A DNA stretch of 6,225 nt from Pseudomonadota bacterium (GCA_023427355.1 JAEZBK010000267.1:1-6225); one strand, 5' to 3'. Counted from the first letter of the stretch, positions 1 to 6,225 are shown. Translations and numbers: made by a program. The notes: generated by a model not told the origin, from the sequence alone.

Positions 1-1
1 G

Positions 2-289
2 ATGCAGGGCTGCGCGGCGGACACGCTGGCGACGCTGCCGCCGGAGGAGCGCGCCCGGTGCCGCGTGGATTTCGGCATGGTGGAGCGGCGCGATCCCACC
101 GCCGATCCGCGTGAGAAAGTGCGCAAGGAAGGCTATTGGGCGGCGGAGCGGGCGGCGGCGCAGACGCCCCTGAATGTGCCCTGCGTGTCCATGTTTTCGC
201 GGCCCATTCCGGGCCTGAGCGCCGCCGACCAGGGCGTGATGGCCGATCCGCTGTGCATCATCGGCGAGCTGCGGAAGAAACTGGAGTGA
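2..289 (+). CDS. 3' part of an unrecognised protein gene (partial at the left edge)
   Basis: The reading frame is open from the left edge to a TGA at 287-289 and gives 95 visible residues. The ATG at base 2 lies at the very edge with no upstream sequence to judge a ribosome site, so the true start probably lies outside the window. The visible part is hydrophilic, with no membrane segment and four cysteines (residues 4, 20, 62 and 85 counted from the edge ATG). It has an acidic/basic N-terminal half (PPEERARCR) and a segment containing LNVPCVSMF. The spacing of R/C-rich and VPC motifs recalls small uncharacterised alphaproteobacterial proteins, but I do not recognise a named family and assign no function. 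Codon use is GC-rich in the third position like its neighbours, supporting real coding. The next gene has its own promoter, so this one ends its transcription unit or reads through. Confidence 0.6.
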   Translation: MQGCAADTLATLPPEERARCRVDFGMVERRDPTADPREKVRKEGYWAAERAAAQTPLNVPCVSMFSRPIPGLSAADQGVMADPLCIIGELRKKLE

Positions 290-298
290 AGACCCTTG

Positions 299-326
299 GG
301 AACCTTTGTTCCACCCGCCACGTTTT
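299..326 (+). promoter_or_regulatory. EcfG-type general stress sigma factor promoter
   Basis: GGAAC at 299-303 is followed by exactly 17 bases and then CGTTTT at 321-326. This matches the established alphaproteobacterial sigma-EcfG promoter, GGAAC-N16/17-CGTT. The predicted transcription start near 331 leaves a leader of about 40 bases before the ATG at 373. The -35 element is also the left arm of a short palindrome, GGAAC-CTTT-GTTCC (299-312). The element drives the small membrane protein gene downstream; that link is inferred from position. Confidence 0.72.
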
Positions 327-372
327 CGTCCCATTCGAGGCCAAATGGCCATTTCAGCGTGGGAGAGATTTG

Positions 373-594
373 ATGAAGCCCTTGATGATCCTTGGCGTGG
401 TGCTGCTGCTGGCCGGTATCGGCGGCCTGGTCGTGCCGAATATTTCCTGGACCCAGCGCGAAACCGTGGCCGAGATCGGGCCGGTGGAGATCAACGCCGA
501 CAAGGAAAAGAATGTCTGGATTCCGACGGCGGCTTCCATTGCCGCCATCGTCGCCGGTCTGGGCCTGGTCGTGGCCGGCCGCAAGTCGGCGTAA
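373..594 (+). CDS. Small two-helix inner membrane protein, function unknown
   Basis: It is a 73-residue protein with two predicted membrane helices (about residues 4-21 and 51-68). A polar loop of about 28 residues joins them, containing ISWTQRE and EIGPVEINADKEK, and a short basic tail (GRKSA) ends the protein. The loop pattern, an aromatic-basic stretch followed by a V/I-GP-V/L-E-I/V block, resembles that of other small uncharacterised two-helix bacterial membrane proteins. No catalytic motif is visible. The ATG at 373 is chosen because GGAGA at 362-366 sits 6 bases upstream; an in-frame extension to 136 would overlap the preceding gene and lacks such a site. It is monocistronic, placed between an EcfG-type promoter (299-326) and a terminator (616-646). 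A role in the envelope during general stress is inference from that promoter only. Confidence 0.78.
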   Translation: MKPLMILGVVLLLAGIGGLVVPNISWTQRETVAEIGPVEINADKEKNVWIPTAASIAAIVAGLGLVVAGRKSA

Positions 595-615
595 ATCCCG
601 TCGCAAGACATGAAC

Positions 616-646
616 GGCCCTGTTTCACCCTCTTGCAGGGCCTTTT
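616..646 (+). terminator. Intrinsic terminator after the small membrane protein gene
   Basis: GGCCCTG (616-622) pairs with CAGGGCC (636-642) around a 13-base loop, followed directly by TTTT (643-646). It begins 21 bases after the TAA of the small membrane protein gene, as expected for a Rho-independent terminator. The loop is longer than usual and the U-run short, so efficiency may be moderate. Confidence 0.7.
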
Positions 647-661
647 CATGCCGGGTGGCGC

Positions 662-694
662 GCGGGCAGGTGCGTCTTCAAGGCCCCTGCCCGC
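662..694. repeat. 9-bp perfect inverted repeat between terminator and cupin promoter
   Basis: GCGGGCAGG (662-670) is the exact reverse complement of CCTGCCCGC (686-694), with a 15-base spacer. No T-run follows on either strand, so it is not a standard terminator. It lies just before the putative -35 element of the cupin gene and could be an operator or a chance GC-rich pairing. Confidence 0.4.
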
Positions 695-703
695 CGCCCC
701 CGA

Positions 704-733
704 TTGACTTTGCGCCAAGCCGCCCGGAACAAT
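704..733 (+). promoter_or_regulatory. Possible housekeeping (sigma-70-like) promoter of the cupin gene
   Basis: TTGACT (704-709) matches five of six consensus -35 bases. It is separated by 18 bases from AACAAT (728-733), which matches four of six -10 bases. The predicted start near 740 gives a leader of about 47 bases before the ATG at 787. It sits in the gap between the preceding terminator and the cupin gene, where a promoter is needed. The spacer is one base longer than optimal. Confidence 0.45.
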
Positions 734-773
734 CCTGACAAAGCCGTCATCCCAGCAAGGGGCGGCGCATGAC

Positions 774-780
774 AGGAGGA
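774..780 (+). promoter_or_regulatory. Strong Shine-Dalgarno site that fixes the cupin gene start
   Basis: AGGAGGA lies six bases before the ATG at 787. It is near-perfect complementarity to the 16S rRNA 3' end. It falls inside the alternative longer frame starting at 769, arguing that translation begins at 787 rather than 769. Confidence 0.8.
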
Positions 781-786
781 TTCCCC

Positions 787-1371
787 ATGATGCTTTCCCG
801 GCTTGGCCTGCCCGCGCTTGCGCTGACCGCCGCGCTGGCCCTTGCGCCTGCCGCCGCGCAGGCCCCGGCGCCCGCGCCCGCGCTCAACCCCAACATCACC
901 GCCACCGATCCGGTGGGCCCGGTGCCGCTGCCCGCCAATGTGCCGTTCCAGCGGTTGGCCGACATCAAGTGGCCGGAGTGCAATGGCCCCTGCCGCAACC
1001 AGACCATCAACCTGTGGGGCAACCCCAACCAGGCCGGTCCCTATGGCGTGCTGATCAAATGGTATCCGGGCAATTTCTCGCGGCCCCACCAGCATAACGG
1101 CACGCGCTGGATCTATGTGATTTCGGGCACCTGGTGGGTCAGCACCAGCAACACCTATGACTTCGCCACCACCTATCCGATGCGGGCGGGGACGTATGTG
1201 GTCAATGAAGGCGGCAAGACCCATTGGGACGGCAGCCGCGCGGGCGACCCGGAGCCGTCGGTGATCCTGTTGACCGGCATCGGCCCGGTGGTGACGACCC
1301 AGATCGGCCCCGACGGCAACCCGCTGCCCGCCGCGGCGCCCGCCGCCGGGCGCGGCGGACGCGGCAACTAG
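787..1371 (+). CDS. Exported cupin-domain protein
   Basis: It is a 194-residue protein beginning with a clear Sec signal peptide: MMLSR, a leucine/alanine core to about residue 22, and a likely cleavage after AAAQA (about 26). A proline/alanine linker (PAPAPA) follows, so it should act in the periplasm or outside the cell. A single cupin barrel spans roughly residues 85-170. Motif 1 contains G95, H101, H103 and G114 (around PHQHNGTRWIYVISG). Motif 2 contains G135, G142 and H146 (GTYVVNEGGKTHW). Three metal-ligand histidines are therefore present, but the usual glutamate of motif 1 is replaced by arginine (R107). A CxxxC pair (C65, C69) precedes the barrel and could form a disulfide. The C-terminus is low complexity, ending GRGGRGN. 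The gene is alone between its own putative promoter and a strong terminator. Cupins range from dioxygenases and isomerases to sugar-binding proteins, so the substrate cannot be assigned. The start is set by AGGAGGA at 774-780. Confidence 0.85.
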   Translation: MMLSRLGLPALALTAALALAPAAAQAPAPAPALNPNITATDPVGPVPLPANVPFQRLADIKWPECNGPCRNQTINLWGNPNQAGPYGVLIKWYPGNFSRPHQHNGTRWIYVISGTWWVSTSNTYDFATTYPMRAGTYVVNEGGKTHWDGSRAGDPEPSVILLTGIGPVVTTQIGPDGNPLPAAAPAAGRGGRGN

Positions 1372-1391
1372 CCGCCGCCAGCGCGAATAAG

Positions 1392-1425
1392 GACGCCGCC
1401 CGCTTTTCTGCCGGGCGGCGTCTTT
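1392..1425 (+). terminator. Strong intrinsic terminator after the cupin gene
   Basis: An 11-bp perfect stem, GACGCCGCCCG (1392-1402) with CGGGCGGCGTC (1412-1422), closes a 9-base loop and is followed by TTT. It starts 20 bases after the cupin stop codon. The U-run is short, but the stem is long and GC-rich. It separates the cupin gene from the transporter operon downstream. Confidence 0.78.
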
Positions 1426-1483
1426 GTATGTAGGGAACCACAAGAGGCGGCAAACCGCCCGGTGCAAAGGGGAGAGCGGTATC

Positions 1484-1702
1484 ATGGCAGACGACAAGGG
1501 CGGGCCGCCCCGCCGGAGATTCCATCCGGTCTATCTGTTGCTGCTGGTGCCGTATGTGGCGCTGCTGTGGGTGCCCTTCTACAACCGCATTACACCGACC
1601 CTGTTCGGCATCCCCTTCTTCTACTGGTTCCAGATGCTGTGGATCGCGGGCGGCGTCGCCTGTCTTTATCCCGTCTATCTTTTTGAGAACCGCCGCAAAT
1701 GA
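1484..1702 (+). CDS. DUF3311 small membrane protein, partner of the adjacent symporter
   Basis: It is a 72-residue protein with a basic cytoplasmic N-terminus (PPRRRFHP), a first helix at about residues 15-33 and a second at about 44-66, then a basic tail (ENRRK). It carries the hallmark pattern of the DUF3311 family: LVPY, then WVPFYNR (29-35), then GIPFFYWFQMLWI (42-54). DUF3311 proteins are usually encoded directly beside sodium:solute symporters, as here; their biochemical role is not established, and an accessory or stability function for the permease is inference. The ATG at 1484 is preceded by AAGGGGAG (1467-1474) at suitable distance. An upstream in-frame ATG at 1424 lies inside the preceding terminator and is rejected. 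The TGA overlaps the symporter ATG in the sequence ATGA, which suggests translational coupling and equal dosage. Confidence 0.87.
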   Translation: MADDKGGPPRRRFHPVYLLLLVPYVALLWVPFYNRITPTLFGIPFFYWFQMLWIAGGVACLYPVYLFENRRK

Positions 1703-3255
1703 GCATGGACCCCAATCCCGTCACGCTGACGGTGTTCCTTGGCCTGTTCGCGTTCGTCACCCTGCTGGGCTTCTTCGCCTCGCGCTGGCGCGCCGGTGAT
1801 CTTTCCAACCTGCATGAATGGGGCCTGGGCGGGCGGCAGTTCGGCACCTGGGTGACCTGGTTCCTGCTGGGCGGCGACCTGTATACCGCCTACACCTTCA
1901 TCGCGGTGCCCGCTTTGGTGTTCGGCGCGGGTGCGCCCGGCTTCTTTGCCGTGCCCTATACGATTTTGATGTTCCCGCTGCTGTTCCTGGCGTTTCCGCG
2001 CCTGTGGTCGGTGTCGCGTGCCCATGGCTATGTGACGGCGGCGGATTTCGTGCGCGGGCGCTTCGGCAGCCGCGCCCTGTCGCTGGCGGTGGCCGCGACC
2101 GGCATCGTCGCCACCATGCCGTATATCGCGCTGCAGCTGGTGGGCATGCAGGTGGTGCTGGCGGCGATGGGCGCGAACTTCACCTGGAATATTCCGGGCT
2201 TCGGCGCGGTGGATGCGCCGCTGCTGATCGCCTTCACTGTGCTGGCGTTCTATACCTATTCCAGCGGCCTGCGCGCGCCCGCGCTGATCGCGGTGGTGAA
2301 GGACCTGCTGGTCTATGTCACCGTGTTTGCCGCCATCATCTATATCCCGGCCAAGCTGGGCGGCTATGGCGCGATCTTCGAGGCCGCGCCGCAAGCCAAC
2401 CTGACGCTGGCGCCCGCCACCGCCACCAGCCTGGGGCCGCAATTCGGCTATGCCACCCTGGCGCTGGGATCGGTGCTGGCGCTGTTCCTGTATCCCCATG
2501 CGGTGACGGGGATCCTGTCATCGTCGAGCCGCAACGTGATCCGGCGCAACGCGATGATCCTGCCGGGCTATTCGCTGGCGCTCGCGCTGATCGCGCTCCT
2601 GGGCTACATGGCGATCGCGGCGGGGGTGCGGAGCGATCCGGCCTATGCGGAAGGCTTTGCCGCGTTCGGCAACAATTTCGCCGTGCCCGCCCTGTTCCTG
2701 AAGATGTTCCCGGACTGGTTCGTGGGCGTGGCGTTTGCCGCCGTGGCCATCGGTGCGCTGGTGCCCGCCGCGATCATGTCGATCGCCTGCGCCAACCTGT
2801 TCACGCGCAACATCTACAAGGAATGGCTGAAGCCCAACTGCACGCCGCAGCAGGAGGCATCGGTGGCCAAGATCGTCTCCATCGTGGTGAAGTTCGGCGC
2901 GCTGCTGTTCGTGCTGGAATTGCAGAGCACCTACGCGATCCAGTTGCAGCTTCTGGGCGGCATCTGGATGTGCCAGACGCTGCCCGCCGTGATCATCGCG
3001 CTGTATACCCGCTGGTTCTCGCCGGTGGCGCTGGTGGCGGGCTGGGCGGCCGGAATGATTTCGGGCACCGTGATGGTGTGGCAACTGGCGCTGAAGACCA
3101 GCACCTATCCGCTGGAGGTGTTTGGCTTTACGTTTCCGACCTATGCGGCGCTGCTGGCGCTGGCGCTGAACCTGATCGTGGCGGCGGTGCTGACGCTGCT
3201 GCTGCGCGAGCGGGAGAAGACGGACGATACGGTGCCGGCGGATTATACGGCTTGA
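1699..3255 (+). CDS. Sodium:solute symporter (SSS family), MctP-like monocarboxylate permease
   Basis: It is a 518-residue inner membrane transporter with about 13 hydrophobic segments, typical SSS length and topology. Segments characteristic of the MctP-like branch are visible: LHEWGLGGRQFGTWVTW (38-54), LLGGDLYTAYTFIAVPA (56-72), HGYVTAADFVRGRFG (109-123), and VPAAIMSIACANLFTRNIYKE (355-375). MctP of rhizobia takes up short monocarboxylates such as lactate and pyruvate, and its genes also pair with DUF3311. Here the substrate is inferred, and other SSS carboxylate or pantothenate-type carriers remain possible. In the sodium-site helix, S361 is kept, but the next position is isoleucine (I362), where the proline symporter PutP has threonine. 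The ion used for coupling is therefore uncertain. The start overlaps the upstream DUF3311 stop (ATGA); a second ATG at 1705 would remove two residues. The gene ends 16 bases before the shared terminator. No regulator gene is adjacent in the window. Confidence 0.88.
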   Translation: MSMDPNPVTLTVFLGLFAFVTLLGFFASRWRAGDLSNLHEWGLGGRQFGTWVTWFLLGGDLYTAYTFIAVPALVFGAGAPGFFAVPYTILMFPLLFLAFPRLWSVSRAHGYVTAADFVRGRFGSRALSLAVAATGIVATMPYIALQLVGMQVVLAAMGANFTWNIPGFGAVDAPLLIAFTVLAFYTYSSGLRAPALIAVVKDLLVYVTVFAAIIYIPAKLGGYGAIFEAAPQANLTLAPATATSLGPQFGYATLALGSVLALFLYPHAVTGILSSSSRNVIRRNAMILPGYSLALALIALLGYMAIAAGVRSDPAYAEGFAAFGNNFAVPALFLKMFPDWFVGVAFAAVAIGALVPAAIMSIACANLFTRNIYKEWLKPNCTPQQEASVAKIVSIVVKFGALLFVLELQSTYAIQLQLLGGIWMCQTLPAVIIALYTRWFSPVALVAGWAAGMISGTVMVWQLALKTSTYPLEVFGFTFPTYAALLALALNLIVAAVLTLLLREREKTDDTVPADYTA

Positions 3256-3271
3256 GTTTGCCGCCCTGCGC

Positions 3272-3305
3272 AAAAGAAAAGGCCGCTCGGATGAGCGGCC
3301 TTTTT
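3272..3305. terminator. Bidirectional intrinsic terminator shared by the symporter and pst operons
   Basis: GGCCGCTC (3281-3288) pairs with GAGCGGCC (3293-3300) around the four-base loop GGAT. On the plus strand it is followed by five T residues (3301-3305). On the left it is flanked by AAAAGAAAA (3272-3280), which becomes a T-rich run for minus-strand transcription. The A/T flanks can extend the stem to 12 bp. It lies between the symporter stop (3255) and the convergent pstB stop (3343). Confidence 0.9.
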
Positions 3306-3342
3306 GTTTCTGCGCTCTTAGTCCCGCTGCGCGGGTCGCGGC

Positions 3343-4149
<807 letters not shown>

Positions 4150-4152
4150 GCG

Positions 4153-5016
4153 TCAGTTCCGTTGCTTCTTTTCGAGGAGGCGGGCGATGATGGACAGCAG
4201 CAGCACCGTGCCGGTGATCAGGAGCGCACCGGCCCAGGCCAGGTCGTGCCAGTCTTCATAGGGCGACATGGCGTACTGGAAGATCACCGCCGGCAGCGAG
4301 GCCATGGGACCGGTGACATCGGTGGACATGAACTGGTTGTTGAGCGCGGTGAACAGCAAGGGCGCGGTCTCGCCGGAGATGCGCGCCACCGCCAGCAGCA
4401 CGCCGGTGATGATGCCTGCGCGCGCCGCGCGCCAGGTGACGATGCGGATGACATGGCTGCGCGTGGCGCCCAGCGCGGCGGCGGCTTCGCGCAGGCCGTT
4501 GGGCACCAGCAGCAGCATGTTCTCGGTGGTGCGCACCACCACGGGGATGACGATGACGGCCAGGGCCAGCGTGCCCGCGATGGCCGAGAAATGGCCCATG
4601 GGGCGCACCACCAGCGTGTAGATGAACAGGCCCAGCACGATGGAGGGGGCCGACAGCAGGATGTCGTTGACGAAGCGCACCAGGAAGGACAGGCGGCCAT
4701 AGCGGGCATATTCGGCCAGATAGGTGCCCGCCATCACGCCGATGGGCGTGCCGATAAGGACCGCGCCGCTGCTCATCACCACCGAGCCGAAGATGGCGTT
4801 GGACAGCCCGCCCGTGCTGCCGGGCGGTGGCGTGGGCTGGGTGAACAGGTGCGGCCCCAGCGCCGCGATGCCGTTGGTCAGGAGCGTGAACAGGATCATC
4901 GCCAGCCAGACCAGGCCGAACACGGCAGCCCCCAGCGACAGGACGATGAACAGCGTGTTGGCGATGCGCCGGCGGATATAGAGGCCGGAACGGCCAGGGG
5001 CGCGGGCGGTGGCCAT
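4153..5016 (-). CDS. pstA: PstA, permease subunit of the phosphate ABC importer
   Basis: It is a 287-residue inner membrane permease that pairs with PstC to form the phosphate channel. The N-terminal basic stretch (YIRRRIAN) precedes a first helix at about residues 21-46. A periplasmic loop with [10 protein letters not shown] (61-70) follows, then five more helices. Family signatures are present: [11 protein letters not shown] (120-130), the EAA loop that docks on the ATPase with E177 and G183 ([17 protein letters not shown]), and [14 protein letters not shown] (211-224). Length matches the family (E. coli 296). The ATG at 5016 follows the pstC TAA by four bases, and GGAGGG within the end of pstC, about 11 bases upstream, serves as ribosome site. 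An ATGG context is the only nearby start. It is the middle gene of the operon; expression is expected from the PhoB-type site upstream of pstC. Confidence 0.96.
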   Translation of the reverse strand: MATARAPGRSGLYIRRRIANTLFIVLSLGAAVFGLVWLAMILFTLLTNGIAALGPHLFTQPTPPPGSTGGLSNAIFGSVVMSSGAVLIGTPIGVMAGTYLAEYARYGRLSFLVRFVNDILLSAPSIVLGLFIYTLVVRPMGHFSAIAGTLALAVIVIPVVVRTTENMLLLVPNGLREAAAALGATRSHVIRIVTWRAARAGIITGVLLAVARISGETAPLLFTALNNQFMSTDVTGPMASLPAVIFQYAMSPYEDWHDLAWAGALLITGTVLLLSIIARLLEKKQRN

Positions 5017-5020
5017 GGTC

Positions 5021-6016
5021 TTACTTGCCCTCCGCCCGCTGCATCCGGCGCAGCATCAGTTGCGCGGCGGACAGGACGATGAAGGTGATGACGAACAGGA
5101 TCAGGCCAAGCTCGATCAGCGAGGCGACATAGAGTTCGGATGTCGCCTCGGTGAATTCGTTGGCGATGGCGGCGGAGATCGAGGTGCCCGGCGCGAACAG
5201 AGACGGGACGATGCGGTGCGAATTGCCGATCACGAAGGTGACGGCCATGGTCTCGCCCAGCGCGCGGCCCAGGGCCAGCATCGCGCCGCCCACCACGCCG
5301 GTGCGGGCATAGGGCACCGCAACCTTGCGCATCACTTCCCACTGGGTGCTGCCCAGGCCATAGGCGGCTTCCTTCAGCACCGACGGCACCGTTTCCAGCA
5401 CGTCGCGCGTCACCGCCGCGATGAAGGGCAGGATCATGATGGAAAGGATGAGCCCGGCGGTGAAGATGCCGATGCCATAGGCGGGGGCGGCGAACAGCGA
5501 CCCCAGCACGGGCACGCCTTCGACGGCCTGCGTCACCGGCTCCTGCACATGCAGCTGGAACCAGGGTGCGAAGACGAACAGGCCCCAGATGCCGTAGATG
5601 ATGGAGGGAATGCCCGCCAGGAGCTCGATGGCGATGCCGATGGGGCGGCGCAGCAGGCGCGGGCACAGTTCGGTCAGGAAGACGGCGATGCCGATGCCCA
5701 CCGGCAGGGCGATGGCCATGGCGATCGCCGAGGTCACCAGGGTGCCGTAGATCGGACCCACCGCGCCGAAGATTTCGCGGCTGGGCCGCCAGGCATCGGT
5801 GGTGAGGAAGGACAGGCCGAAAGCCTTGAAGGCGGGCATGGCGCCCACGACCAGCGCCCCGATCACCCCGGCGAAGATCAGCAGCACGATGGCGGCCGCC
5901 GTGCCCGACACCAGGCGGAAGCGGGTGTCGCCCCTGGCCGCCTGGGCGGTGATGGCGGCGCGGGTCGCAGGTGCGCCCGTCATGTCGCTGGTCTGGGTCA
6001 AGATCGTATCGGTCAA
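5021..6016 (-). CDS. pstC: PstC, permease subunit of the phosphate ABC importer
   Basis: It is a 331-residue inner membrane permease, partner of PstA. A polar N-terminal extension of about 34 residues precedes the first helix (about 35-60). Family signatures follow: [10 protein letters not shown] (87-96), [17 protein letters not shown] (131-147), the ATPase-docking EAA loop with E216 and G222 ([21 protein letters not shown]), and [17 protein letters not shown] (249-265). Length is near the E. coli protein (319). The start is unusual. The frame's first possible initiator after an upstream in-frame TGA is TTG at 6016, with only a GGGG stretch eight bases upstream. The alternatives are a second TTG at 6001 and an ATG at 5983 (residue 12) with no visible ribosome site. 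Any of these leaves the transmembrane part intact. It is the first gene of the operon; pstS is not found in the 209 bases upstream. Confidence 0.94.
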   Translation of the reverse strand: MTDTILTQTSDMTGAPATRAAITAQAARGDTRFRLVSGTAAAIVLLIFAGVIGALVVGAMPAFKAFGLSFLTTDAWRPSREIFGAVGPIYGTLVTSAIAMAIALPVGIGIAVFLTELCPRLLRRPIGIAIELLAGIPSIIYGIWGLFVFAPWFQLHVQEPVTQAVEGVPVLGSLFAAPAYGIGIFTAGLILSIMILPFIAAVTRDVLETVPSVLKEAAYGLGSTQWEVMRKVAVPYARTGVVGGAMLALGRALGETMAVTFVIGNSHRIVPSLFAPGTSISAAIANEFTEATSELYVASLIELGLILFVITFIVLSAAQLMLRRMQRAEGK

Positions 6017-6073
6017 GCGTTGGGCCCCGAAGCTCGGCTGGGGCGGAATTCACACGGTGCGCACGCCACGAAC

Positions 6074-6102
6074 ATCACAGTACTGCGAAGGTTTCGTGAC
6101 AG
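6074..6102 (-). promoter_or_regulatory. Candidate PhoB binding array (Pho box) upstream of pstC
   Basis: Read on the minus strand, CTGTCAC (6102-6096), CCTTCGC (6091-6085) and CTGTGAT (6080-6074) begin exactly 11 bases apart. The PhoB half-site consensus is CTGTCAT/C with an 11-bp repeat and A/T-rich spacing. The first unit is a perfect match to the variant common in alphaproteobacteria, the second is poor, and the third matches all but one position. The array ends 57 bases before the TTG start of pstC. A clear -10 box is not visible, which is common for activator-dependent promoters. Regulation by PhoB under phosphate limitation is inferred. Confidence 0.62.
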
Positions 6103-6149
6103 GGGTGGAATGGTTGTTAAGCTGTTGAGTTTGCTTGCTGCTTTTGCAC

Positions 6150-6179
6150 CCCCTTCCTGGTGCTGGCGCACCGAAGGGG
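6150..6179. repeat. Long hairpin of unknown role upstream of the pst promoter
   Basis: CCCCTTC (6150-6156) pairs with GAAGGGG (6173-6179), and GGTGC (6159-6163) with GCACC (6168-6172), around the loop TGGC. A two-base bulge (CT) lies on the left side, giving 12 paired bases in total. No T-run follows on either strand, so it is not a standard intrinsic terminator, though it may mark the end of a gene beyond the right edge. The region 6103-6225 around it shows no recognisable gene. Confidence 0.5.
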
Positions 6180-6192
6180 ACGGGAGGCGGCG

Positions 6193-6219
6193 CCTGGCGG
6201 AAGGGCGCCCGGCGGAAGG
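6193..6219. repeat. Short imperfect direct repeat at the right edge
   Basis: CCTGGCGGAAGG (6193-6204) and CCCGGCGGAAGG (6208-6219) match at 11 of 12 positions with a 15-base period. A CCCGGC/GCCGGG hairpin (6208-6213 with 6219-6224) overlaps the second copy. A period of 15 would fit a five-residue protein repeat, but only two copies are visible and no gene can be assigned. Confidence 0.4.
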
Positions 6220-6225
6220 CCGGGG

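Noticed and set aside
769..786. Earlier ATG for the cupin gene at 769
   Set aside because: The strong AGGAGGA at 774-780 lies inside this extension and is ideally placed for the ATG at 787, and starting at 787 gives a cleaner signal peptide.
1434..1459. A second GGAAC as a possible EcfG promoter for the DUF3311-symporter operon
   Set aside because: At a spacing of 16 or 17 bases there is only CCGC or CGCC, not CGTT, so the -10 half is missing.
1446..1459. GGCGG-CAAA-CCGCC hairpin before the DUF3311 gene as a possible riboswitch or attenuator
   Set aside because: It has only five paired bases, no T-run and no larger conserved structure; such hairpins are common by chance in GC-rich DNA.
4896..6053. 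A 385-codon minus-strand frame overlapping pstC, starting at a GTG
   Set aside because: It is out of frame with pstC, which has all PstC signatures; the overlapping product has no recognisable domain.
6110..6225. Plus-strand frame from ATG 6110 running off the edge, with a hydrophobic N-terminus (MVVKLLSLLAAFAPP)
   Set aside because: Only 38 codons are visible and the ribosome site is poorly spaced. The rest is Arg/Gly-rich over a hairpin and repeat. It cannot be excluded, but it is not supported enough to annotate.
6013..6225. Minus-strand frame open from the right edge to a TGA overlapping the pstC TTG
   Set aside because: It runs through the PhoB-like array and the AT-richer stretch, and its composition (Arg, Ser, Pro) resembles no protein family; an open frame of 70 codons is unremarkable at this GC content.

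Overview
The window is GC-rich. It carries a five-gene run on the plus strand facing a three-gene phosphate ABC transporter operon on the minus strand. Several features point to an alphaproteobacterium: the base composition, the MctP-type symporter paired with a DUF3311 protein, and a textbook EcfG (general stress sigma factor) promoter. No genus can be named from this sequence.

Plus strand, left to right: (1) the 3' end of an unrecognised gene (to 289); (2) a 73-residue, two-helix membrane protein (373-594) behind a GGAAC-N17-CGTT promoter and followed by an intrinsic terminator; (3) an exported single-domain cupin protein (787-1371) with its own likely promoter and a strong terminator; (4) a two-gene operon of a DUF3311 membrane protein (1484-1702) and a 518-residue sodium:solute symporter (1699-3255). 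Its stop and start codons overlap as ATGA. The symporter most resembles the MctP-type monocarboxylate permease branch.

Minus strand, read right to left: pstC (6016-5021), pstA (5016-4153) and pstB (4149-3343), separated by only 3-4 bases. They encode the two permease subunits and the ATPase of the high-affinity phosphate importer. Upstream of pstC are three 11-bp-phased half-sites resembling PhoB binding sites, so induction by phosphate limitation is likely. The periplasmic binding protein gene pstS and the regulator phoU are not adjacent inside the window. One A/T-flanked hairpin at about 3272-3305 ends both the symporter operon and the pst operon.

The right edge (6103-6225) has no recognisable gene but holds a long hairpin and a short direct repeat. 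No mobile element, CRISPR array, tRNA or rRNA was seen. I find no evidence of a new multi-gene system. The observations most worth following are regulatory (EcfG promoter, PhoB array, the non-ATG pstC start) plus the atypical cupin metal site.
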